Of a DNA stretch of 44,862 bases, positions 22,623 to 28,016 are shown one piece after another. The translations under genes and the position numbers were made by a program. The notes under the pieces were generated by a model, which saw nothing but the letters and a program-made list of their open reading frames with translations, was not told where the DNA came from and made no database searches. Source of the DNA: a virus. Position 1 is the first letter of the stretch. Each line of letters starts with the position of its first letter. The stretch spans positions 1 through 44,862 of IMG/VR virus record IMGVR_UViG_3300035681_000038, one strand, 5' to 3'.

Positions 22623-23054
22623 GTGAAACTATATCTACTAGCTAAAAAAATATTAGAAAATGATTATAAAGGAACGCATAAAGCTCCAAGTAAATCAAAC
22701 GGCTCTCCTTTACACGACCTTACGCAGATATATCCAGATGACATATACTCAAATAAAGCAGTAGCATATTATGGCGATAGAGCAACAGATTATAGTGACC
22801 AGTTGTCTATTAGCATAATGCATAATACCAAAGATAAACCAGACGCTAAAGTAAAGATATATCGTGCAGTTCCTTCAAATATACAAGGAGATATAAATGC
22901 GAGTGATTGGGTGACTATCAATAAGCAATATGCAGTTACTCACGGCGAAAGAACACTTGGTGGAGATTATAAAATAATAACCAAAGTTGTGCCAGCAAAG
23001 CATCTATATACAGACGCTAATAGTATTCACGAGTTTGGATATGACCCAAGTTAA
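22623..23054 (+). CDS. Putative ADP-ribosyltransferase (ART fold), 143 aa
   Basis: GTG start. The second half follows the ART pattern seen in phage polyvalent and head proteins: VKIYRAVPSNI (first Arg), INASDWVTINKQYAVTHGE, GDYKIITKVVPAKHLYTDANS and IHEFGYDP (catalytic Glu candidate). T4 encodes ARTs (Alt, ModA, ModB) that modify host RNA polymerase and ribosomal proteins. The N-terminus MKLYLLAKKILEN ends in I-L-E, which could be a prohead-protease site, as in T4 Alt packaging. It is an isolated plus-strand gene among minus tRNAs. The target is unknown. Confidence 0.72.
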   Translation: MKLYLLAKKILENDYKGTHKAPSKSNGSPLHDLTQIYPDDIYSNKAVAYYGDRATDYSDQLSISIMHNTKDKPDAKVKIYRAVPSNIQGDINASDWVTINKQYAVTHGERTLGGDYKIITKVVPAKHLYTDANSIHEFGYDPS

Positions 23055-23055
23055 A

Positions 23056-23130
23056 TGGTGGTAGAGGTGGATCCTGACACCACAACCTGTCCGTTATCAA
23101 CAGACTGCTCTTCCTTTGAGCTACTCTACC
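23056..23130 (-). tRNA. tRNA-Ile (GAU) with non-canonical T-loop
   Basis: Acceptor GGTAGAG/CTCTACC, D arm GCTC-AAAGGAA-GAGC, anticodon arm GTCTG-TTGATAA-CGGAC, CCA encoded. T arm GTGG...CCAC has loop bases G54 T55 C56 A57 G58, where nearly all tRNAs have T54 and A58. Confidence 0.8.
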
Positions 23131-23163
23131 ATAAAAACTATTTATAATTCATATATATGAAAT

Positions 23164-23922
23164 ATGAATAAAGAAAATGTTATAGTACACACGGTGTGGG
23201 TTGGTGACAGTTTAAGCTTAATGGAACAACTCACAATAAAATTATTGCAGCTACACGGTCACGAAGTACATCTTTGGTGTTATGACAAAATAAAAAATGT
23301 ACCAGACAAAACAATCTTACGAGACGCGGCGGATATAATGCCCAAAAGTTCAATTTTCTCATTTCAAGGAGAATATTTACCATATATTCCAAACGGGGGT
23401 ATAGGTTCATTAAGTCATTGGTCTGATCAGTTTCAATGTAAGCTTCTTGCTATGGAAGGTGGAATATATTCCCAATTGGATGTAGCTTATTTGGCACCAA
23501 TTAATTATAACCCAGAATATCTATTTGTTGATATTTTGGATGCAAGAAAAACATTAAGCACTTTCTTGATGAAATGTCCAAAAGGTTCTTCATTTGCGAT
23601 TGAAGCATACAAAGAATTATCCATGAAAATAAATTATTTAACAATGCCATATCTACATTGGGATTGTTCTATGAATTTGTGTATGGACATACTGGTAAAC
23701 AGAACAAATATAACCACAAAGAAATGTCGAGAATGTTTTTTGCATCAAAAACATTATTTGGACCTTGGATGTAAAAAAACTGGCCCATTTTTTGGACCTT
23801 TCGAATTTCCGAAGGATTTATTGGCAATACACTGGTCGAATGCGACATTGAATGTATATAAAAATCATCCTATACCAAATTCATTTTACGAATCACTATT
23901 GAGATTCGTTGGACTAGTTTAG
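23164..23922 (+). CDS. GT32-like glycosyltransferase, 252 aa
   Basis: Opens VIVHTVWVGDSLSLMEQLTI, as in the DXD sugar-binding GT32 type (I-x-W-x-G start). Then HGHEVHLWCYD and MEGGIYSQLDVAYLAPI, where GGIY-xx-D-x-D is expected; here it reads QLDV, so one Asp of the DxD is replaced. Later FGPFEFPKDLLAIHW (His-Trp near the end) fits. It probably adds a sugar to a surface glycan or virion protein. Activity is uncertain given the altered motif. Confidence 0.7.
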   Translation: MNKENVIVHTVWVGDSLSLMEQLTIKLLQLHGHEVHLWCYDKIKNVPDKTILRDAADIMPKSSIFSFQGEYLPYIPNGGIGSLSHWSDQFQCKLLAMEGGIYSQLDVAYLAPINYNPEYLFVDILDARKTLSTFLMKCPKGSSFAIEAYKELSMKINYLTMPYLHWDCSMNLCMDILVNRTNITTKKCRECFLHQKHYLDLGCKKTGPFFGPFEFPKDLLAIHWSNATLNVYKNHPIPNSFYESLLRFVGLV

Positions 23923-24096
23923 ATCAAGATCAGTAAAATCATTGAGTATACCTTCATATCGCTTATCTTGCTTGTATATTTCAAGTATACGTTGATGCTC
24001 ATAATCACTGGTTGGTATCCATTTAGGCGGTTCACCTTTTAGGAATATAACCGTGTATGCTCTATGTTTATCTACTGCTCTGCGTATTATTATCAT
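23914..24096 (-). CDS. Small hypothetical protein, 60 aa
   Basis: Charged short protein (MIIIRRAVDKHRAYTVIFLKG, then a helical acidic tail ending FTDLDLN). Its 3' end overlaps the convergent glycosyltransferase gene by 9 bp. It lies directly downstream of tRNA-Gln (15 bp) on the same strand. No family recognised; moderate confidence because it is short. Confidence 0.55.
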   Translation of the reverse strand: MIIIRRAVDKHRAYTVIFLKGEPPKWIPTSDYEHQRILEIYKQDKRYEGILNDFTDLDLN

Positions 24097-24110
24097 ATGA
24101 ATATATATAG

Positions 24111-24184
24111 TGGCTGTTCCTCATGGATTCGAACCATGACAAAGCGAGTCAAAGTCGCTTGTGCTACCATTACACCAAGGAACA
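24111..24184 (-). tRNA. tRNA-Gln (UUG)
   Basis: Acceptor TGTTCCT/AGGAACA, D-loop with TGG, anticodon loop CTTTGAC, T-loop TTCGAAT, discriminator G, CCA encoded. Confidence 0.94.
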
Positions 24185-24193
24185 ATAATAAAC

Positions 24194-24269
24194 TGGTAGC
24201 CCCAGTGGGTCACGATCCCACCTCTCCGCTTTGAAAGAGCGGCGAACTCAACCATTATTCTATGGGGCC
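24194..24269 (-). tRNA. tRNA-Glu (UUC) with non-canonical T-loop
   Basis: Acceptor GGCCCCA/TGGGGCT, D arm AATA-ATGGTTG-AGTT, anticodon arm CCGCT-CTTTCAA-AGCGG, CCA encoded. T arm GTGGG-ATCGTGA-CCCAC has A54 and T58 instead of T54 and A58, a reversed pair. Confidence 0.83.
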
Positions 24270-24273
24270 AAAT

Positions 24274-24348
24274 TGGTAGGAGTACTAGGAATTTAACCTA
24301 GATTACAACGTCCGTAGCGTTGCGTGTTATACATTACACTATACTCCC
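24274..24348 (-). tRNA. tRNA-Arg (ACG) with altered 19:56 contact
   Basis: Acceptor GGGAGTA/TACTCCT, anticodon arm CAACG-CTACGGA-CGTTG, CCA encoded. The D-loop AATGTATA has T where G19 is expected, and the T-loop TTAAATT has A56 instead of C56. The 19:56 pair would thus be U-A. Confidence 0.83.
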
Positions 24349-24351
24349 ATA

Positions 24352-24431
24352 AATTGGTCCCTTCACTACCATAGGAGATCGCCACGGTTGGTAGGACAGC
24401 GGATCAGGCTGGTGGCTTCTTCATATGAAGT
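24352..24431 (-). other. Unassigned ~80-nt segment between tRNA-Arg and tRNA-Tyr
   Basis: tRNA-sized gap. Its minus-strand 3' end reads TGAAGGGACCA like a tRNA end, its 5' end has CTTCA, and inside lie GCCAC/GTGGC and CTACC/GGTAG complementary pairs that cross. I could not fold it as a standard tRNA; it may be a degenerate or very unusual one. Confidence 0.35.
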
Positions 24432-24518
24432 TGGTGGTGCCGATTGGACTCGAACCAATGTAGACCGTTAGGTCGGGAAATTTACAGTCTCCTGCAATTG
24501 CCACTATGCGACGACACC
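24432..24518 (-). tRNA. tRNA-Tyr (GUA)
   Basis: Acceptor GGTGTCG/CGGCACC, anticodon arm GGAGA-CTGTAAA-TTTCC, variable arm present as expected for bacterial Tyr, D-loop GG, T-loop TTCGAGT, CCA encoded. Confidence 0.93.
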
Positions 24519-24528
24519 ATTAAAATTT

Positions 24529-24605
24529 TGGCGGGGTGCATCGGATTTGCACCGACTATCTATAGATTGACAATCTATCGCTTGTGCTTCATAAGCTCCC
24601 ACCCC
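24529..24605 (-). tRNA. tRNA-Asp (GUC) with A18/G55
   Basis: Acceptor GGGGTGG/GCACCCC (7:66 mismatch), anticodon arm ATAGA-TTGTCAA-TCTAT, discriminator G, CCA encoded. D-loop ATGAAGCAC has AG where GG is expected; T-loop TGCAAAT has G55. Confidence 0.85.
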
Positions 24606-24614
24606 ATAAATGAA

Positions 24615-24844
24615 TTACCAGTGTGGGGCTCTCACCCACCATACACTATTTTTCTCCGTTATGGCCCGAACATATCGTGCACTCTGTTCTTGGAACATTA
24701 CCCGCTTCTTTTGCCTTGGCTCACGTTTAGCGAATAATGTCCGGCTTATCGGGCGTCGTACCTGTCACTCGGTCTTGCAGAAACGACCCACAAGATTGCT
24801 GATGTGTATGCTACGACCGCTAAGACTCTGCGTCTTACTGGTAA
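24615..24844 (-). ncRNA. 230-nt tRNA-like structured RNA
   Basis: Closed by TTACCAGT (24837-24844) and ACTGGTAA (24615-24622). Next to the 3' acceptor strand is a perfect T-arm-like hairpin GTGGG-TGAGAGC-CCCAC (24623-24639). Stacked beside it is a 7-bp helix CATACAC/GTGTATG (24804-24810 with 24640-24646). A D-arm-like AAGAC-GCAGA-GTCTT follows the 5' acceptor. This acceptor/D/long helix/T order is that of tmRNA or an intron-bearing tRNA. The ends are 8-9 nt from the flanking tRNAs. No tag frame or intron core was recognised. Confidence 0.55.
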
Positions 24845-24852
24845 AATAAATA

Positions 24853-24926
24853 TGGCACGGACGGAGAGAATCGCACTCTCGTCATCGGTTTTGGAGACCG
24901 AGGCACTACTAATATACCACGTCCGT
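24853..24926 (-). tRNA. tRNA-Trp (CCA) with A18/G55
   Basis: Acceptor ACGGACG/CGTCCGT, anticodon arm TCGGT-CTCCAAA-ACCGA, discriminator G, CCA encoded. D-loop ATTAGTA has AG for GG; T-loop TGCGATT has G55. Confidence 0.88.
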
Positions 24927-24932
24927 ATTAAA

Positions 24933-25007
24933 TGGTGGATCATCACGGTACTGCCCCGTGTTCTCAAGGTTAAGAGCCTAGAGCATCACTTCTTATGCTT
25001 ATGATCC
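24933..25007 (-). tRNA. tRNA-Lys (CUU) with A18/G55 and G54/G58
   Basis: Acceptor GGATCAT/ATGATCC, D arm GCAT-AAGAAGTG-ATGC, anticodon loop CTCTTAA, T arm CACGG-GGCAGTA-CCGTG, CCA encoded. D-loop AG replaces GG, and the T-loop carries G54, G55 and G58. Confidence 0.83.
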
Positions 25008-25013
25008 ATAAAA

Positions 25014-25091
25014 TGGTGGGAATGGACGGTTATGCTCCGTCTCACACAGATTCACAATCTGTTATGCTAATCTAATTACATCACAATCCCC
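25014..25091 (-). tRNA. tRNA-His (GUG) with A18/G55 and A54/T58
   Basis: 5' GGGGATTG allows the extra G-1 of tRNA-His. Anticodon arm ACAGA-TTGTGAA-TCTGT, D-loop AATTAGATTA with AG, T arm GACGG-AGCATAA-CCGTC, CCA encoded. Confidence 0.85.
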
Positions 25092-25098
25092 ATAAAAA

Positions 25099-25174
25099 TG
25101 GCTGTCCCAGCACGGTTCGAACGTGCGACCTTGAAATTAACAATTTCTTGCTCTGCCAACTGAGCTATGGGACA
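25099..25174 (-). tRNA. tRNA-Asn (GUU)
   Basis: Acceptor TGTCCCA/TGGGACA, D-loop AGTTGGCA, anticodon loop TTGTTAA, T-loop TTCGAAC, discriminator G, CCA encoded. Confidence 0.94.
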
Positions 25175-25182
25175 ATAAATTG

Positions 25183-25262
25183 TAGAGAGTGTTTGGTCAA
25201 GAGTGCTTATTACGCTACATGAACCCATTGCGATATTCCAATGGCTGTACCCTTTACTCTCT
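25183..25262 (-). other. Unassigned tRNA-sized element closed by AGAGAGT/ACTCTCT
   Basis: A 7-bp closing stem (25256-25262 with 25184-25190) encloses 65 nt with one clear hairpin CCATTG-GAATATCG-CAATGG. The 3' end is ACA rather than CCA. Size and place suggest a tRNA-like RNA, but I cannot find a normal T arm or anticodon arm. Confidence 0.35.
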
Positions 25263-25269
25263 GTAAATT

Positions 25270-25404
25270 TTATTTAAGATACTTTTTGGCCAATGGGGTC
25301 AATTCCATTCCAGCATCTTGAAGTTGTTTGACTGCTTCTTTTCTGGTTCTTATCTTGTTTTTTAATCTACCTTCTAGCGTTGGCAATTTGATTTTATTTT
25401 TCAT
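25270..25404 (-). CDS. Small basic protein, 44 aa
   Basis: MKNKIKLPTLEGRLKNKIR, then a Lys-rich helix ending LAKKYLK. The longer frame upstream crosses tRNA-Cys and tRNA-Gly and is rejected. The ATG at 25404 is only 2 nt from the tRNA-Cys CCA, so processed mRNA would be leaderless. No family recognised. Confidence 0.6.
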   Translation of the reverse strand: MKNKIKLPTLEGRLKNKIRTRKEAVKQLQDAGMELTPLAKKYLK

Positions 25405-25406
25405 AT

Positions 25407-25484
25407 TGGAGTATGTGACTGGAATTGCACCAGCATAAATGTCTTTTGCAGAGACCGCCCTATCTATTTCGGGCACACACATAC
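25407..25484 (-). tRNA. tRNA-Cys (GCA) with A18/G55
   Basis: Acceptor GTATGTG/CACATAC, D arm GCCC-GAAATAGATA-GGGC with AG for GG, anticodon arm GGTCT-CTGCAAA-AGACA, T arm GCTGG-TGCAATT-CCAGT with G55, CCA encoded. Confidence 0.85.
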
Positions 25485-25491
25485 ATAAATT

Positions 25492-25567
25492 TGGTGCGGT
25501 AGACAGGGCTCGAACCTGCGACATCAAGCTTGGAAGGATTGCGCTCTACCAACTGAGCTACTACCGC
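25492..25567 (-). tRNA. tRNA-Gly (UCC)
   Basis: Acceptor GCGGTAG/CTACCGC, D-loop AGTTGGTA, anticodon loop CTTCCAA, T-loop TTCGAGC, CCA encoded. It lies 7 bp after the stop of the 220-aa membrane protein gene. Confidence 0.94.
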
Positions 25568-25574
25568 AAAAATT

Positions 25575-26237
25575 TTAGTATCTGTTTTTTATACGTTTGG
25601 TTGATCTACGCGGCTTTTTCTTTGCCACACAGTCCCCCTTACACCTAAATAATGCCACACCCAGTATAATTGTCAAGGCCGCAGTGAAATATACTACTTT
25701 TTCATATGCTACTAATTCATCCAACGCAATTTTTCTTGAATTTTCCGCAGCATCAAACTTGTTATCCAGTATCTTGTTTATGATTTCCGTTACGGGATCT
25801 ATTAGACGATATAACTCTCCATTATACAGTTGAGCGTGTATTTCTTTTACATCTCCACGCACACTCAATACTTGTATCTTTTTGATATATTCTGTTACTC
25901 GCTGTGTGCGTATAAACAACTCTTTGTCGTCTATTGTTTCTTTTCCTTCTACATTTTTCTTGTATGACGTAAGTAAAGTTTGTTGCTGTTGTAGCGTTTT
26001 TGTTAGCGTGTTTCTAAACTGATCTAGTGTTATAAGATCGTGCGATACTTTGACTTGACTATCTACAAGCGTAAGACCATATGAGTCAAACAACGGACTA
26101 AGTGTATTTGTTACAACCTCAAATTCTTTATACGAATGATCAATCTTTGAACGCAGCATTGAACTTGTGTATAGCCCCTTTGATACAAAAATGGACACAA
26201 TAAAAAGCATTACAATAATGGCGTGTTTTGATTTCAT
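25575..26237 (-). CDS. Membrane protein with large helical extracytoplasmic domain, 220 aa
   Basis: An N-terminal span (about 6-24) and a C-terminal span (about 181-197) enclose about 150 helical residues. The layout is like a four-helix-bundle sensor, but no signalling domain follows. The tail is short and very basic (KKKPRRSTKRIKNRY). It overlaps the holin-like gene by 4 bp (ATGA), so the two are coupled. A lysis-timing partner such as an antiholin or a spanin-like role is possible. No family recognised. Confidence 0.65.
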   Translation of the reverse strand: MKSKHAIIVMLFIVSIFVSKGLYTSSMLRSKIDHSYKEFEVVTNTLSPLFDSYGLTLVDSQVKVSHDLITLDQFRNTLTKTLQQQQTLLTSYKKNVEGKETIDDKELFIRTQRVTEYIKKIQVLSVRGDVKEIHAQLYNGELYRLIDPVTEIINKILDNKFDAAENSRKIALDELVAYEKVVYFTAALTIILGVALFRCKGDCVAKKKPRRSTKRIKNRY

Positions 26238-26554
26238 TTTTTATTGATAAACTTTGCTGGGTTTTTGGATACTTGCTTTGCTAATCTTGCCAATCCTTGT
26301 AATAACTCAGGTGATATTACACCAACAACACCATATATTATTGCTTTGGTTAGGCTGGATATGTCAGTTTGTTCCAACATAAACCACGCTATTATAGAGC
26401 ATATAGATGCAGCAAATATCTTTTTGAGTTGTTCTACCCACGGCATTTTACTGTCGTCTGTAAGTAATCTTGCGACCATTCCTGCCGCACCTACCAGTGC
26501 TACAAGCCATCCGCCAGTCAAAAACTCTCTTATCAGGTCTTTATCATCTGCCAT
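26234..26554 (-). CDS. Holin-like membrane protein, 106 aa
   Basis: Three hydrophobic helices: GGWLVALVGAAGMVARLL (about 14-31), IFAASICSIIAWFML (about 46-60) and AIIYGVVGVISPELLQGLA (about 71-89). A basic C-terminus follows (KQVSKNPAKFINKK). Size, three helices and charge match phage holins of the LydA/holin_3 type, which open the inner membrane at lysis. No endolysin is in the window. It is coupled to the 220-aa membrane protein. Confidence 0.72.
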   Translation of the reverse strand: MADDKDLIREFLTGGWLVALVGAAGMVARLLTDDSKMPWVEQLKKIFAASICSIIAWFMLEQTDISSLTKAIIYGVVGVISPELLQGLARLAKQVSKNPAKFINKK

Positions 26555-26619
26555 ATATTTGTATATCTATAGATATAATATATATGTCAAAAAACTATAT
26601 AAAATTATTTACAATTAGC

Positions 26620-26921
26620 AAATACGTAATACTACGTATTTCCCATTCCGAACCGCGTGGAGGTTTGTAAAAACTCGGAACACTAAAAGAATATATCTCA
26701 ACGGGGTTGATTACCCATCTTATTGATATATTCTTTCATTTATAAGAACAATATATTCACTTCGTGCTCACAACAAGTTATCTCTGTCACTATCCTATCC
26801 TAAACTTGTTGATTTGCTTCCCACAAAACGGTCCTCTCTATTATGAGTCCGGTGGCTATTTTAACGCTTAAAGGTGCGCTTTTACCTCTATCCCTAACAA
26901 AATTGATTTTTCTAAAGAACG
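26620..26921 (-). ncRNA. Unassigned structured RNA with its own promoter
   Basis: About 300 nt with no plausible gene. Clear helices are CAACAAGTT/AACTTGTTG enclosing GGATAGGATAGTGACAGAGA, GTTCCGAG/CGGTTCGGAA, and a terminal perfect hairpin AAATACGTA/TACGTATTT (26620-26641) that may end it. A boxA-like element lies at the 5' end. I compared it by eye with RNase P, 6S, tmRNA and 5S rRNA and found no convincing match. Confidence 0.5.
26911..26921 (-). promoter_or_regulatory. boxA-like antitermination element
   Basis: CGTTCTTTAGA at the predicted 5' end of the structured RNA. Confidence 0.5.
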
Positions 26922-26927
26922 ACTAAC

Positions 26928-26955
26928 ACTCTACACACTTTTTATACTTTGTCAA
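26928..26955 (-). promoter_or_regulatory. Sigma70-like promoter of the structured RNA
   Basis: TTGACA (26950-26955), 16-bp spacer, TAGAGT (26928-26933). Its spacer end AAAAGTGTG and -10 box match the tRNA promoter at 13510-13537. Confidence 0.7.
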
Positions 26956-26984
26956 ACACTATTTTCATTTTTCTCCAAATAAAA

Positions 26985-27008
26985 ACCCCACCTTTTTACT
27001 GGTGGGGC
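26985..27008 (-). terminator. Intrinsic terminator
   Basis: CCCCACC/GGTGGGG stem with an 8-nt loop and TTTTTATTT on the minus strand. It ends the unit with the 23-aa peptide. Confidence 0.85.
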
Positions 27009-27036
27009 TGTTTAAGTTGAAAGTTATTTTCTCCTT

Positions 27037-27108
27037 TTAAGCCACACCAACACCATAGTCACCCCATTGGGCGATCTGGTAGTTTGAACTGTTTGGTCGG
27101 CTATTCAT
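27037..27108 (-). CDS. Tiny hydrophilic peptide, 23 aa
   Basis: Starts MNSRPNSSNYQIAQWGDY and ends GVA. It is the only frame between a weak promoter (TTGACT at 27147-27152) and a terminator (26985-27008), which is why I list it. No Shine-Dalgarno sequence; AT-rich leader TATTTATTAACAA. It could instead be a non-coding leader. Confidence 0.35.
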   Translation of the reverse strand: MNSRPNSSNYQIAQWGDYGVGVA

Positions 27109-27161
27109 TTGTTAATAAATAGTAATATGGTATGGAAATACTCAAAAGTCAATAACTATTT

Positions 27162-27756
27162 TTAGCGTCTACGGTCGTGATCTCGGCGGTCGTCGCGGCG
27201 ATTATCACGGGGGTGATTGTTCACGGGAGGACGATAGTTATTTGCCGGTGGACGATTGTTGAAGTTATGACTGGGAGGACGATGGTAGTTGTTTTGTACA
27301 ACGCAGGGAGGAGAACTGCGAATCTCTGTATATCTGTGATTAGGATATGTATAAACCGGAGTTGGGCGGTGAATTACAATGACTCGGGGAGGGGGGCGGG
27401 GGAGGACTCATCACGATAATGCGGGAAGGAGGCTGGCGCACAACTACCTGTCCATACGAAGGATAAAAATCACGATCATAATAATCGTCATATGAAGAAT
27501 ATGTTTCCTGATAAACTGGTTGATGGTTTCCAGAAGTATGATATGTATGGTTGTCCGCAATAGCTCCAGCCACTAATCCCACACCAGCGCCAATTGCTGC
27601 GCCCTTCCACGCATTCCCATTATGATGACCAACTACGGCACCAACAATTCCTCCAACAATCGCACCGGTATCAGCATTTCGCCCAAATAAATCAGACTGG
27701 GCAAACGTTTGTGTAGCAGACAATAACAGAACCACGGACATTAGTGTATTTTTCAT
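27162..27756 (-). pseudogene. Glycine-zipper secreted protein, frameshifted in a G/C homopolymer tract
   Basis: The signal peptide (to QTFAQ) is followed by a glycine-zipper segment GAIVGGIVGAVVGHHNGNAW and GAAIGAGVGLVAGAIADNH, typical of membrane-inserting surface proteins. The frame ends at 27340. From about 27383-27402, a tract with runs of 4, 6 and 5 G on the plus strand, another frame continues as a Pro/Arg/Asn-rich tail (RVIVIHRPTPVYTYPNHRY, then RDNRRDDRRDH) to a stop at 27162. One extra base in the tract explains it: phase variation, slippage or assembly error. Confidence 0.75.
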
Positions 27757-27775
27757 ATGTGTAGTTTACTAATAA

Positions 27776-27804
27776 TATATACAGTTATATAAAGTAAAAG
27801 TCAA
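27776..27804 (-). promoter_or_regulatory. Sigma70-like promoter of the glycine-zipper gene
   Basis: TTGACT (27799-27804), 17-bp spacer, TATATA (27776-27781). Leader about 13 nt. Confidence 0.55.
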
Positions 27805-28016
27805 GTACTTTTTTCATTATTGTATAACCGCCTAAACCTTTCAGTTATCTCATACGGATAATAAAAGAAAGTTTGGCCGTCATCAAACTTGATAAAATCA
27901 AACTGTGTGTCTTTTACTTGTTTCCTTGTACCTGTATATGTTGCCATTTTTCCCGTAGGAATATGAACAAGTCGTTCATTTTCAGCGAAATGATGTTCTG
28001 CGTATGCGTTTTTCAT
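27801..28016 (-). CDS. Small hypothetical protein, 71 aa
   Basis: Contains HIPTGKMATYTGTRKQVKDT followed by FDFIKFDDGQTFFYYPYE, two strand pairs like a small beta barrel. Its ATG overlaps the stop of the RNA ligase gene (ATGA), so translation is coupled and it may assist the ligase. No family recognised. Confidence 0.7.
   Translation of the reverse strand: MKNAYAEHHFAENERLVHIPTGKMATYTGTRKQVKDTQFDFIKFDDGQTFFYYPYEITERFRRLYNNEKST

Noticed and set aside
24804-24967. Coding ORFs across tRNA-Trp, tRNA-Asp and the tRNA-like RNA
   Set aside because: They run through clear tRNA genes and have no family similarity or start site.
25165-25200. TTGACC-N17-TATTGT promoter before tRNA-Asn
   Set aside because: Its -10 box overlaps the 5' end of the tRNA, so the start would fall inside the tRNA.
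20796-25567. CRISPR array
   Set aside because: The repeated similarity at short intervals is the tRNA T-arms and CCA ends; there are no identical direct repeats with uniform spacers.
26620-26700. Possible 5S rRNA on the plus strand (CCCATTCCGAACC motif)
   Set aside because: The motif resembles a 5S rRNA block, but the rest of the 5S fold and a 120-nt length are missing, and it is explained by the minus-strand hairpin GTTCCGAG/CGGTTCGGAA.
26620-26921. RNase P RNA
   Set aside because: AGTGACAGAGATAAC recalls one conserved block, but the P4 sequences (GGAAAGTCC and ACAGAA) are not present.
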